Shown: positions 44,442-51,071 of the stretch, piece after piece
How positions within the stretch are numbered: position 1 is the stretch's first letter
Layout of the letters: every line of letters starts with the position of its first letter
Source: Flavobacterium sp. JAS
GTDB lineage: Bacteria > Bacteroidota > Bacteroidia > Flavobacteriales > Flavobacteriaceae
Assembly (NCBI RefSeq): GCF_020991455.1
Contig: NZ_JAJMOX010000021.1
Span: 1 to 51,071 of the forward strand
DNA length: 51,071 nucleotides
Reading direction: 5' to 3'
Program-made: the position numbers and the translations under genes
The notes under the pieces: generated by a model
Database searches by the model: none
Seen by the model: the letters and a program-made list of their open reading frames with translations, nothing else
What the model was told of the DNA's origin: nothing

Positions 44442-46301
44442 TCATGTTTGATTATATTGTTCTAACACTTGACTCATCTCTTCCTTAATTTCCTCTATTG
44501 CAGTTGAATTTACTTTTACATCTTTACTTAATATCTCGCGAGCAACTTCTTTGGCTTTAATTTTCTGACCTGTTTTTTGATAAAGTTTGGCCAAGAGATA
44601 TAATGGATAAAAACGATTTGGTGTCATGTAAATGGCCTTTTTATATGATTCTTCAGATTTTCTATAATTTCCCACAGATTGATAAGCATTTCCTAATGCA
44701 ATTTCAATAATAGAATTTTTTAAATATTTTTTTGCAGTAATTAGTATTCCTATAGCTTTTTCATTTTGATTGTTTAATGTGCAGGTTTTTCCGTAATTCA
44801 TAAGGAAATCACCATTTTTTCTAAAATGATGTGATACAGCCTCAAATTTTCTGCTACTTTCAGTAAAATTTTTATTATCATAATCTATCATAGCTATATT
44901 CCAAATTTTATAAGAATATTGTAATTTCCCCAAGTATAGCATGGTATGTAGACAAGCGATGAAGGTTATCGAAACTAACAGCTTTATATACAATCTTTGC
45001 GTGTTAGTTAATACTGTTATAGACTTTTCATAAAAAACATCTTTACTATCAATAGAAATAAATGCAAGACAAAATGTAAAAATCATTTTAATCGGCAAAA
45101 TATGAGATGGATACGAAAATAAAGCGAGAACAATAATAGACGTAATTATCCCAGTCATAAAAATTTTAAATACGTGATGTTCTACAGAAGTACGTATATA
45201 AATGAGAATACTCAATACGAGAAGACTTAATCCAATTGCGCCATTTTCTACTACATATTGAATAAAATCATTGAAAGTATAATATATGTCATCTGATAAT
45301 CTTTTTTCATCTTTTGTACTTACATTTTCTTGAAAGTATTGAGCTTGATAATCCATATAATATGCTTTAGAGTTTTCATATCCAATGCCTGTAAAAATAT
45401 TATCTTTAATTATTCGGGTATTTATTTTCCATATAAAAATTCTTCCTCTAGTTGAGTCTGATTTTTTATTTGTTAATGAGAAATAGCATACAGATAATAA
45501 AATAAAAGAAATTACTAAGGCAATTGTTGTTTTTTTATTTTTTTTTAAATAAAAAATTTTTGAGCGAAAAATAATTATTGAACAGCCACAAATTATAGCG
45601 AGTATAGAGGCTTTGGAATTTATATATGTGTAAACAATCGTAATTATAGTTAATGCAATAATTGCAATAATTTTAATTAAAGTAATTAGCAATTTACTAT
45701 AACTAGAATACTCCTTAGAAAGATGATCTTTAATTTTTTTTTGAAATAGTACAACTCCAAAACTAATAACAAAAATAATCCCTAAGAAACCACAATAGAT
45801 GCCAGGATTTAAAAAATTTCCCGTTATAATAAAATTAAAGTTATATACATGTGCTGCCCCTTTAATTTGTAATAGTCCATAAAAGGCCTGGATTATTCCT
45901 GATAAAATTATTATTGCAATTAACAGAATAAGAAATGATATTTTGCAAGTTCTTAATATTAAATATAGGATTGATAAGCCAATAATTTCAAAAAAGCGAA
46001 TGGAAAAACCGTAATCTGTTTGTATAAAAAATCTATTTATAATTATAAAGGCTAGTATAAGAAAAAGAGATATTTCTAATTTTTTTATTCTAAGACAAAA
46101 ACTTTTTTGGTTAATTAAAAAAATAAATAATTGTATTACTAATAAAACAAGTAATAAATAATTAAAACTAAAAAATTTCGCTATTATAGTGGAATTGTAA
46201 AAGTCTAAATTTTCAACTACTGGAATGTAAAGAAATAATGCGCATAGGATGAGCATCTTAATGAAATTAAAAACTGCAATTAAATGTTTACTATTGTACA
46301 A
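44442..46301 (-). CDS. O-antigen-ligase-like membrane protein with C-terminal TPRs
   Basis: 619 residues. About eleven to twelve hydrophobic spans cover residues 10-460. The Wzy_C-like pattern is seen in GLLQIKGAAHVYNFNFIITG followed by NFLNPGIYCGFL, and in RGRIFIWKINTRIIKDNIFTG. The C-terminal 150 residues contain TPR units (DFLMNYGKTCTLNNQNEKAI; IALGNAYQSVGNYRKSEESY; FYPLYLLAKLYQKTGQKIKA). Family members ligate glycans to lipid A or proteins. In Bacteroidota similar ligase-TPR proteins occur beside small exported peptides together with DUF1573 and TlpA proteins. It lies 60 bases upstream of the TlpA gene and 82 bases after the DUF1573 gene. Confidence 0.85.
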   Translation of the reverse strand: MYNSKHLIAVFNFIKMLILCALFLYIPVVENLDFYNSTIIAKFFSFNYLLLVLLVIQLFIFLINQKSFCLRIKKLEISLFLILAFIIINRFFIQTDYGFSIRFFEIIGLSILYLILRTCKISFLILLIAIIILSGIIQAFYGLLQIKGAAHVYNFNFIITGNFLNPGIYCGFLGIIFVISFGVVLFQKKIKDHLSKEYSSYSKLLITLIKIIAIIALTIITIVYTYINSKASILAIICGCSIIIFRSKIFYLKKNKKTTIALVISFILLSVCYFSLTNKKSDSTRGRIFIWKINTRIIKDNIFTGIGYENSKAYYMDYQAQYFQENVSTKDEKRLSDDIYYTFNDFIQYVVENGAIGLSLLVLSILIYIRTSVEHHVFKIFMTGIITSIIVLALFSYPSHILPIKMIFTFCLAFISIDSKDVFYEKSITVLTNTQRLYIKLLVSITFIACLHTMLYLGKLQYSYKIWNIAMIDYDNKNFTESSRKFEAVSHHFRKNGDFLMNYGKTCTLNNQNEKAIGILITAKKYLKNSIIEIALGNAYQSVGNYRKSEESYKKAIYMTPNRFYPLYLLAKLYQKTGQKIKAKEVAREILSKDVKVNSTAIEEIKEEMSQVLEQYNQT

Positions 46302-46315
46302 TTTTTTTTTTTAAA

Positions 46316-46352
46316 TCTTTCTAACTTCAACGTGAAATCAAAGTTAGAAAGA
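46316..46352. other. intercistronic hairpin
   Basis: TCTTTCTAACTT, 13 bases, AAGTTAGAAAGA: a perfect 12-bp stem between the DUF1573 and ligase genes. On the transcribed minus strand it is followed by TTTAAAAAA, not by a T run, so it looks more like an RNA-stability or processing hairpin than a full terminator. It could keep levels of the upstream small-protein genes above those of the membrane genes. Confidence 0.6.
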
Positions 46353-46383
46353 ATGATTAAATCTAATAAATTCTAAAAGTCAT

Positions 46384-46779
46384 TTAATGACTAACTACAC
46401 TTCCCTTTAAATAAAATGTATGAAAGCTTTGCTGGGTATTATCAGATGCGACAATTGATTTTGAGATTTTCCCAACATTATCTGCGATATACTGAATATT
46501 AATTTTAGCAAAACCATTTTTTTGTACCGAATCTTTTGTAAAAGTTGTAGTTGTACATCCGCAGCTAGTTCCGACAGTATCGATGATGAATTTTTCCTCT
46601 GATATATTTTTAATAAAGAATGTACAATTAACCGTATCGCCAATAGTAATTTTTCCGAAATTAAAAGTAGTATAACTTATTTTAATTTTTGATTGTTTAA
46701 ATCGCTCCGAAGAATCATCTTTTTTAAGTTTACAATTTACTAAAAGCACCAACAATATAGATATGAAAAGGTATTTCAT
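46384..46779 (-). CDS. DUF1573 lipoprotein
   Basis: Start chosen at ATG 46779, giving 131 residues with a lipoprotein signal MKYLFISILLVLLVNC; a longer frame from 46836 would overlap the upstream gene and spoil the signal. The mature part is one immunoglobulin-like DUF1573 domain: YTTFNFGKITIGDTVNCTFF, IIDTVGTSCGCTTTTFTKDS, FAKINIQYIADNVGKISKSI. The CGCTTT motif is frequent in the family. The role of DUF1573 is unknown, but in Bacteroidota it often accompanies exported small peptides. It starts 44 bases after the eight-cysteine gene. Confidence 0.88.
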   Translation of the reverse strand: MKYLFISILLVLLVNCKLKKDDSSERFKQSKIKISYTTFNFGKITIGDTVNCTFFIKNISEEKFIIDTVGTSCGCTTTTFTKDSVQKNGFAKINIQYIADNVGKISKSIVASDNTQQSFHTFYLKGSVVSH

Positions 46780-46823
46780 GTTAATTTTTTTATTTGATGT
46801 AATAATTTTGATTTGCTCGATTA

Positions 46824-47471
46824 TTAGAATGCACACATTCCATTACACTCCCACAGCCCTAAAAAACCACATGCATTTGATTTAATTTCACAAGACGCTT
46901 CATTACATCTGTCAGCTCCCCATTGACATGTGAAAATTGCTCCTATATTGCAATCACAGTTTTCTTCAGAATTAGCTATTCGAGATGTAGACAACTGTTT
47001 TAAAGTAGTATTAGAATTAGGTGCTGATAATTTAAAGAAAATTATACCTAACTGTTCCTTAGTAAAGTCCTTTTTTGCCCTTTTTAGGAAATCTGGTGTA
47101 TAGATATTTTTGAAATAAGCTTTTTCATCACTATCTTTATCTTCGAAAATTTTCTTAGTTATTTTATTTTTTAACTCTTCAATTAATTCTTGTTGTTCAT
47201 CATTTAAAATTATTCCTTGAGATTTTAAATGCGTTCTATCATTTAGTAATTCATCATACTTATTAGACCAAAGGGAGTATTTTTCTTCACTCGATAGCAA
47301 TACATAGGCTATTTTTTGATTTTCTTCATTTTTTTCACCTAGTACTTTAGAAATTTTAAGTTGAGATTTAATACTAACTGGTAAAGATTCAACTGTACTA
47401 TCTTCTGAACAGCTAGTCATTAGACAAATAGTAAGCGTTAAAATCAAATTTTTGGTTAAAAATTGTTTCAT
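46824..47471 (-). CDS. lipoprotein with C-terminal fulvocin C-like eight-cysteine domain
   Basis: 215 residues. The signal MKQFLTKNLILTLTICLMTS followed by Cys21 is a lipobox. Residues 22-168 are a hydrophilic helical leader-like region without cysteine. The last 44 residues contain eight cysteines at 172, 174, 182, 189, 194, 201, 209 and 213, beginning NCDCN and ending LWECNGMCAF. Number and rough spacing resemble fulvocin C, a myxobacterial bacteriocin of 45 residues and four disulfides, and Bacteroidota proteins named 'fulvocin C-related'. This comparison is from memory. It could be a bacteriocin precursor, or an exported protein with a cystine-rich tail. It opens the operon with DUF1573, ligase-TPR and TlpA. 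Confidence 0.8.
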   Translation of the reverse strand: MKQFLTKNLILTLTICLMTSCSEDSTVESLPVSIKSQLKISKVLGEKNEENQKIAYVLLSSEEKYSLWSNKYDELLNDRTHLKSQGIILNDEQQELIEELKNKITKKIFEDKDSDEKAYFKNIYTPDFLKRAKKDFTKEQLGIIFFKLSAPNSNTTLKQLSTSRIANSEENCDCNIGAIFTCQWGADRCNEASCEIKSNACGFLGLWECNGMCAF

Positions 47472-47486
47472 AATTTTTTTTTTAAG

Positions 47487-47535
47487 TTAATAATTGAAAA
47501 TAGTTAATAATTGATAAAAAAATCTTAATAATTGA
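47487..47535. repeat. three direct repeats in the leader of the eight-cysteine gene
   Basis: TTAATAATTGA occurs at 47487-47497, 47504-47514 and 47525-47535, that is 17 and 21 bases apart, 16 to 64 bases upstream of the start codon at 47471. In such AT-rich DNA single copies are expected, but three exact 11-mers in 49 bases look like regulatory sites. I could not find a clear -7/-33 promoter in the 207-base gap. Confidence 0.5.
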
Positions 47536-47678
47536 GAGGTGTTACTTGAAATAAACCACACACTATATAATAAATTTTGTGTTATTTTTTATTAAGGTTA
47601 ATATTCTTTGTAATTTTCACCTTATTAAAAGTTTTGTTAATTCTTAAAATATTTGACTTGTTCCACAGTCTTTTTTCA

Positions 47679-49601
47679 CTACTTATAATTATCAGATCCA
47701 AGCCAATATTGTCTTTTGTTTTTGTCAATAATAAATGCCTGCTCCTCTTTGCCAACTGTTTTGTTTTTGAGCCAAAGCAATGCATTTTCTGGAATTTTAT
47801 ACTTCAATAAGGTGTCTATTGCTACTTGAGTGCCCGCGCTTTTCCATTCTCTATCCCAATAAAATAATTCATAAGTTTCACCTATATTTATATGATTATT
47901 GTCATTTCTGGCTTGAAATGTAATGGAGTAGACTCTCGTCGGTTTTTTAAACTTAAGTCCTATTTCGAAATGTGCTAAACCTCCTGCAAATTGCAAGGAG
48001 TTTGTTTGATCAAAAATCTTGTCGTATTCACTGTTGGCAACATTGTTTTTAATAAATGTATCTCCTTTTAGCGGCTGATGATTTTCATCATAAAATATAA
48101 GTTTGGCTATATATTTTTTAGCATCTTGCGCATAAAAGCGGATATATTGAAATTTTTTATCTGTTTTCAACTTAATGTTCTTTCTCTGTGTGCTATTTAA
48201 ATTTTCTATTTTGTAAAGAAAAGTTGGATTAGCAAAATTTGGGTTATTAGCGCCTTCAAAGACACCTCCCGTAAGATCGGTTATCCATTTGCGCTTATGA
48301 TAAAGTCTGGGGGTACTAAGACTATTTTTTCTGGTCAAAATGACAGAAATCATAGTATCTGTATTCGGCTTATAAAAAGAAATTGCGCCATTTTTTTTTA
48401 TAAAAAACGGATAATTTATAGGACTAATTTTATCGTTTTTCACACTAGCTGCCATATATAAAACATTGCAACCCATAGTCATAAAGCAAAAAGTTGAACC
48501 CTTAATTTCTCCAGAACAAACAGGTAGCCACTCTTTTTCTCTATCAAAAACAAATAAAACAGCTTGATTACTTGGTGCGTTAAATAAGTTTTTTACTTTA
48601 AGGTTTACTGTTTTAATATAATCAGCGGTGACATCCTGTTGATTGGGATAAAGAGTATCGTTATTCTTGAAAAAATAAGTTTCCCGCATTACTTTTGGTA
48701 TGCTTTCATTTTTATATATTTCTTTTAGTTTATCATTCCGAGAAATAACGTCGGTGGCATATTCATCCTTTCCATACTTAACATACAGCCAAGAGTGCCC
48801 TCTTCTATTGTTTCCCCAATGTGGAATTTTGTCTATAGTACTCACGATTCCTAGGGATCGAAACACCTGAACTAAATAATTCGAGCCATCATCGCAAATT
48901 CCGAATCGGGTATTCTCAATTTGGCTAACACTTAACGGCTGAGGATAAAATTCGTCAATCTTTAAATTAATATGATAATTGAAATTTGCTTTTACTGAGT
49001 CTACTACTGATTGTAAAGAACGCCCATCAAGTAATTCTTTGAGTGCCCAATTATATTGCTGGGACAATTTTAAACGAGAATTTTCTTCAATGGGTTCGTT
49101 ACGTGTTTTGTATGGCAAAATATAATTACAAAAATCATTAAAAGAGGCACGTCTATCCAAAGGTATTCTGTTCCAAGCTTTAAATGCTAATTCAATATTA
49201 TTTATAAAGTGTTTTGAACTTATCAATTGACTGTCATAAACTAGTTTAGTAAAATACTCACTATTTATTTTGTGGACACTATCTTGGCAATTTTTAAAGT
49301 AGTCCATGCGGTTCTTATAATCTAAGTCACTTTTGTTAGGATATTTACCAATACTATCAAAAAAAACATCAAATCTCGGAAGTTTTTGATAAGAACTACG
49401 ACCGGACATATTTTCTACAAGAAATAAGGCCGCTTTATATTTTAAGCTATCGGTTTGTTTTTCCTTATAAAATGCCAAGACTTTTTCTATTTCTTCCCTG
49501 TTATCTCCTGCTTCATTCAAAACATATTCTACTTTACTCAGAGAGTTGCCACAAGAGATTAAAATAAAATGTAAAGACCAAATTAAAGTTATTATTTTCA
49601 T
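47679..49601 (-). CDS. transglutaminase-like lipoprotein
   Basis: I place the start at ATG 49601, giving 640 residues with the lipoprotein signal MKIITLIWSLHFILISC; an open frame continues upstream to 49751 but crosses the promoter element. The central domain is transglutaminase-like with Cys236 in RFGICDDGSNYLVQVFRSLG, His269 in RRGHSWLYV and Asp284 in YATDVISR. A C-terminal region (from about 480) is beta-rich and may bind carbohydrate or peptide. Such proteins in Bacteroidota act as cysteine proteases or amidases on the cell surface. It lies 207 bases upstream of the eight-cysteine gene on the same strand. Confidence 0.85.
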   Translation of the reverse strand: MKIITLIWSLHFILISCGNSLSKVEYVLNEAGDNREEIEKVLAFYKEKQTDSLKYKAALFLVENMSGRSSYQKLPRFDVFFDSIGKYPNKSDLDYKNRMDYFKNCQDSVHKINSEYFTKLVYDSQLISSKHFINNIELAFKAWNRIPLDRRASFNDFCNYILPYKTRNEPIEENSRLKLSQQYNWALKELLDGRSLQSVVDSVKANFNYHINLKIDEFYPQPLSVSQIENTRFGICDDGSNYLVQVFRSLGIVSTIDKIPHWGNNRRGHSWLYVKYGKDEYATDVISRNDKLKEIYKNESIPKVMRETYFFKNNDTLYPNQQDVTADYIKTVNLKVKNLFNAPSNQAVLFVFDREKEWLPVCSGEIKGSTFCFMTMGCNVLYMAASVKNDKISPINYPFFIKKNGAISFYKPNTDTMISVILTRKNSLSTPRLYHKRKWITDLTGGVFEGANNPNFANPTFLYKIENLNSTQRKNIKLKTDKKFQYIRFYAQDAKKYIAKLIFYDENHQPLKGDTFIKNNVANSEYDKIFDQTNSLQFAGGLAHFEIGLKFKKPTRVYSITFQARNDNNHINIGETYELFYWDREWKSAGTQVAIDTLLKYKIPENALLWLKNKTVGKEEQAFIIDKNKRQYWLGSDNYK

Positions 49602-49689
49602 GAGATCATTTTTAGCAAAATTTATAGAATTATCGATTTGACTAAGTCGGATATTGATTTTTTCTTCAACACTATTATTTCCACAGTAT

Positions 49690-49770
49690 CTTGGTCTGGT
49701 TTGGTTTGGTTCGGTTTGTAAATATAAGATATTTTTTATAATAACAAGCAAAACGCATATTTTTTTTAAT
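49690..49770 (-). promoter_or_regulatory. promoter plus operator, near-copy of the 2.3-kb element
   Basis: On the minus strand TTG, 18 bases, TATATTTA, followed by ACAAACCG and repeated CCAAA units. The plus-strand 17-mer TCTGGTTTGGTTTGGTT (49695-49711) equals 2329-2345, and the flanking T-rich and AACAA blocks also match. The element ends about 90 bases upstream of the transglutaminase start codon. Confidence 0.6.
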
Positions 49771-50216
49771 TACATAAAAAGAGCAGAGTTAAGAAAGCTT
49801 CTTCAACACTCTTAAAAACATGTTGGGAAAGATTAAGAATTGAAGTAAAGGAAACAAATGAAATAGCCTTTAAATTATATATAAACGAAGTTCAACATTA
49901 AAAACTTTCGACATGAATCTCATTTTTTATGACTTGTTTTCATATAAATAAACAAGAATTAATTATTTTTACTAAAAAAAATATTTAAAATTAAATCTTA
50001 TAATTTTGACTTAATTATTGGGTTAATATTTTCTTAAATGGGCTGTTTTTACATTTTAACAAAATTTTGTATTCCCATCAAAAAAGTAGTCTGATTTTTT
50101 TGCGATATTTTGCTAAAATTTGTACCCCATTTGTACCTAAAAATGGCTCAGGCCTTACAAATAATATATTGCTAATTTCTGCATCGGAAAATAGTATACA
50201 AAACAACAATAAACGA
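49771..50216. other. 446-bp AT-rich gap
   Basis: No gene in any frame. It contains GTACC repeated at about 50121 and 50133 (TTTGTACC...TTTGTACC) but no recognised element. Confidence 0.5.
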
Positions 50217-50257
50217 ACGGGTTAGAATATTGGCAAACAATATTTTAACCCGTTTTT
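50217..50257 (+). terminator. hairpin with T run behind the broken NRPS end
   Basis: ACGGGTTAGAATATTG, loop GCAAA, CAATATTTTAACCCGT then TTTT: a 16-bp stem with one G-U pair. The T run is on the plus strand, although the NRPS is on the minus strand and no plus-strand gene precedes it. On the minus strand it could still act as a hairpin block. Confidence 0.55.
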
Positions 50258-50261
50258 CAAC

Positions 50262-50321
50262 TCCTCTTTTGGATAGTATCCTGATACGTCTGTTTTGTTT
50301 CTTCAAAAACAACAGCAATAT
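50262..50321 (-). pseudogene. NRPS adenylation-domain start, out of frame
   Basis: About 20 bases behind the NRPS stop, another minus-strand frame reads VRKTPNNIAVVFEETKQTYQ and then DTIQKRS-stop. This is the familiar beginning of an A domain ('..KTPD.IAVVFE...LTYQEL'). The linker normally between the C domain and this point is missing, and everything beyond is gone. Confidence 0.75.
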
Positions 50322-50342
50322 TATTTGGTGTTTTTCTAACCT

Positions 50343-51071
50343 TTATATAATATTTTCAGGTTGCTTTAGCAATTGTGTTAGTAAATTCTCAAAATGGGTA
50401 AACATTCTTTCGATCAGATATTCCTCATAGATGTCTGTATTATAGGAAACCATTAAACTCAATCCCTCTGATTCGACGAAAGTAAAACTGATATCAAACT
50501 GAGCTGTTGCATTAGAAAATTCATAAGGTCCCATCTCAAGATCTCTGAGTTCTTCGCCTTTTAGATTATTCAATTGTCCCTGGTTTTGTAAAACAACCAA
50601 AATATCAAATAATGAAGAACGGCTTGGATCTCTTTGCAGATTTAACTTGCCTACCAAGGCATCAAATGGATAACTCTGATGTTCATAAGCTCCTAAAAGG
50701 GTATTTTTCTGAGCAGATACCAAATCTAAAAAACTGCCTCCTTGCTCAAATCTCGTGCGGATAGCAAGTGTATTTAAATATAATCCCAATTGATTCTCTA
50801 AATCAGGATGTTCCCTACCCGCTATTGGTGTTCCAACTATAATGTCATTCTGACCTGAATACTTATGCAATAAAGTATTGATTCCCGCCATAAGTGTCAT
50901 AAACAAGGTAACATCCTGCGCTTTTGAGAATGCTTTTAATTCCTCTAAAAATGTTTTCGGAAAATGATGACTGATATTAGCCCCATTATAGGTCTGAACC
51001 AAAGGACGTGTCTTAAAACTCGGAAGATCCAAAACAGGTAATTCTCCTTCAAATTGATTTAACCAATAAGC
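50343..51071 (-). CDS. NRPS condensation domain, 3' end of a gene entering from the right
   Basis: The minus-strand frame is open to the window edge (AYWLNQFEGELPVLDLPSFK) and ends with a stop at 50343-50345. It covers the second half of a condensation domain: IIVGTPIAGREHPDLENQLG, LYLNTLAIR (C5), HQSYPFDALV (C6), RDPSRSSLFDILV (C7) and a final NLLTQLLKQPENII. Condensation domains form peptide bonds in non-ribosomal assembly lines. Ending exactly here, with an A-domain fragment just behind in another frame, indicates that the original gene was longer and has been truncated. The remaining upstream modules lie outside the window. Confidence 0.88.
   Translation of the reverse strand, partial: AYWLNQFEGELPVLDLPSFKTRPLVQTYNGANISHHFPKTFLEELKAFSKAQDVTLFMTLMAGINTLLHKYSGQNDIIVGTPIAGREHPDLENQLGLYLNTLAIRTRFEQGGSFLDLVSAQKNTLLGAYEHQSYPFDALVGKLNLQRDPSRSSLFDILVVLQNQGQLNNLKGEELRDLEMGPYEFSNATAQFDISFTFVESEGLSLMVSYNTDIYEEYLIERMFTHFENLLTQLLKQPENII

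Noticed and set aside
47577..47810. 77-codon plus-strand frame between the transglutaminase and eight-cysteine genes
   Set aside because: Overlaps the real end of the transglutaminase gene antisense and has only low-complexity hydrophobic sequence caused by AT richness.
1..51071. CRISPR arrays, rRNA, tRNA and complete insertion sequences
   Set aside because: I looked for regularly spaced repeats, cloverleaf arms and transposase genes with terminal repeats; apart from the IstB fossil nothing qualifies.

Overview
The window comes from a low-GC member of the Bacteroidota, most likely Flavobacterium or a close relative. Signs of this are strongly A/T-biased codons, weak or absent Shine-Dalgarno sites, promoters of the TTG-N18-20-TAnnTTTG type, and families common in this phylum (exported alpha-galactosidase, DUF1573, TlpA, cupin regulators with AraC domains). 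I see no tRNA, rRNA, CRISPR array or complete insertion sequence. The most striking overall property is the amount of gene decay: at least a dozen broken or fragmentary genes sit between intact ones.

Layout. 1-3.7 kb: remnant of a sugar/hexuronate locus (MFS transporter, GntR regulator, decayed ROK-kinase and possibly SusC pieces). 3.8-12.2 kb: SDR oxidoreductases and AraC regulators, including a direct duplication of an SDR-AraC pair in which the second SDR is dead, plus a DJ-1-like protein without its cysteine and an LpxL-type acyltransferase. 12.4-19.2 kb: a TetR-associated tripartite RND efflux operon with a 37-residue membrane ORF between the pump and the outer-membrane channel, closed by a good terminator. 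19.4-25.7 kb: outer-membrane phospholipase A, TetR, universal stress protein, a FabH stump, an exported GH36 alpha-galactosidase. 26.1-28.1 kb: DUF417 protein, exported peroxiredoxin-like protein and a Crp/Fnr regulator.

28.2-41.5 kb is an electrophile/quinone-response island: four intact HxlR (DUF24) regulators with N-terminal cysteines, one N-terminally damaged HxlR and one dead HxlR, next to nitroreductases, flavin monooxygenases, a quinol-monooxygenase-like protein, two DoxX proteins, an NmrA/QorB-like reductase and a dead catechol-dioxygenase-like VOC gene. A further dead HxlR lies at 3.9-4.2 kb. Several pairs have visible palindromic operators in the divergent intergenic regions. An acetolactate decarboxylase and a cupin-MRJP fusion lie in one of these operons.

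42-49.8 kb is a very AT-rich block that I consider the best candidate for an under-described system. It contains a lipoprotein with a C-terminal eight-cysteine domain resembling fulvocin C, followed by a DUF1573 lipoprotein, an O-antigen-ligase-like membrane protein with TPRs and a membrane-anchored TlpA thioredoxin. An upstream transglutaminase-like lipoprotein and a convergent short MutS-type ATPase flank it. The promoter-operator in front of the transglutaminase gene is nearly the same as one at 2.3 kb beside the GntR gene. The right edge (50.3-51.07 kb) holds the 3' end of an NRPS gene that stops after a condensation domain, with a shattered adenylation-domain start just behind it.
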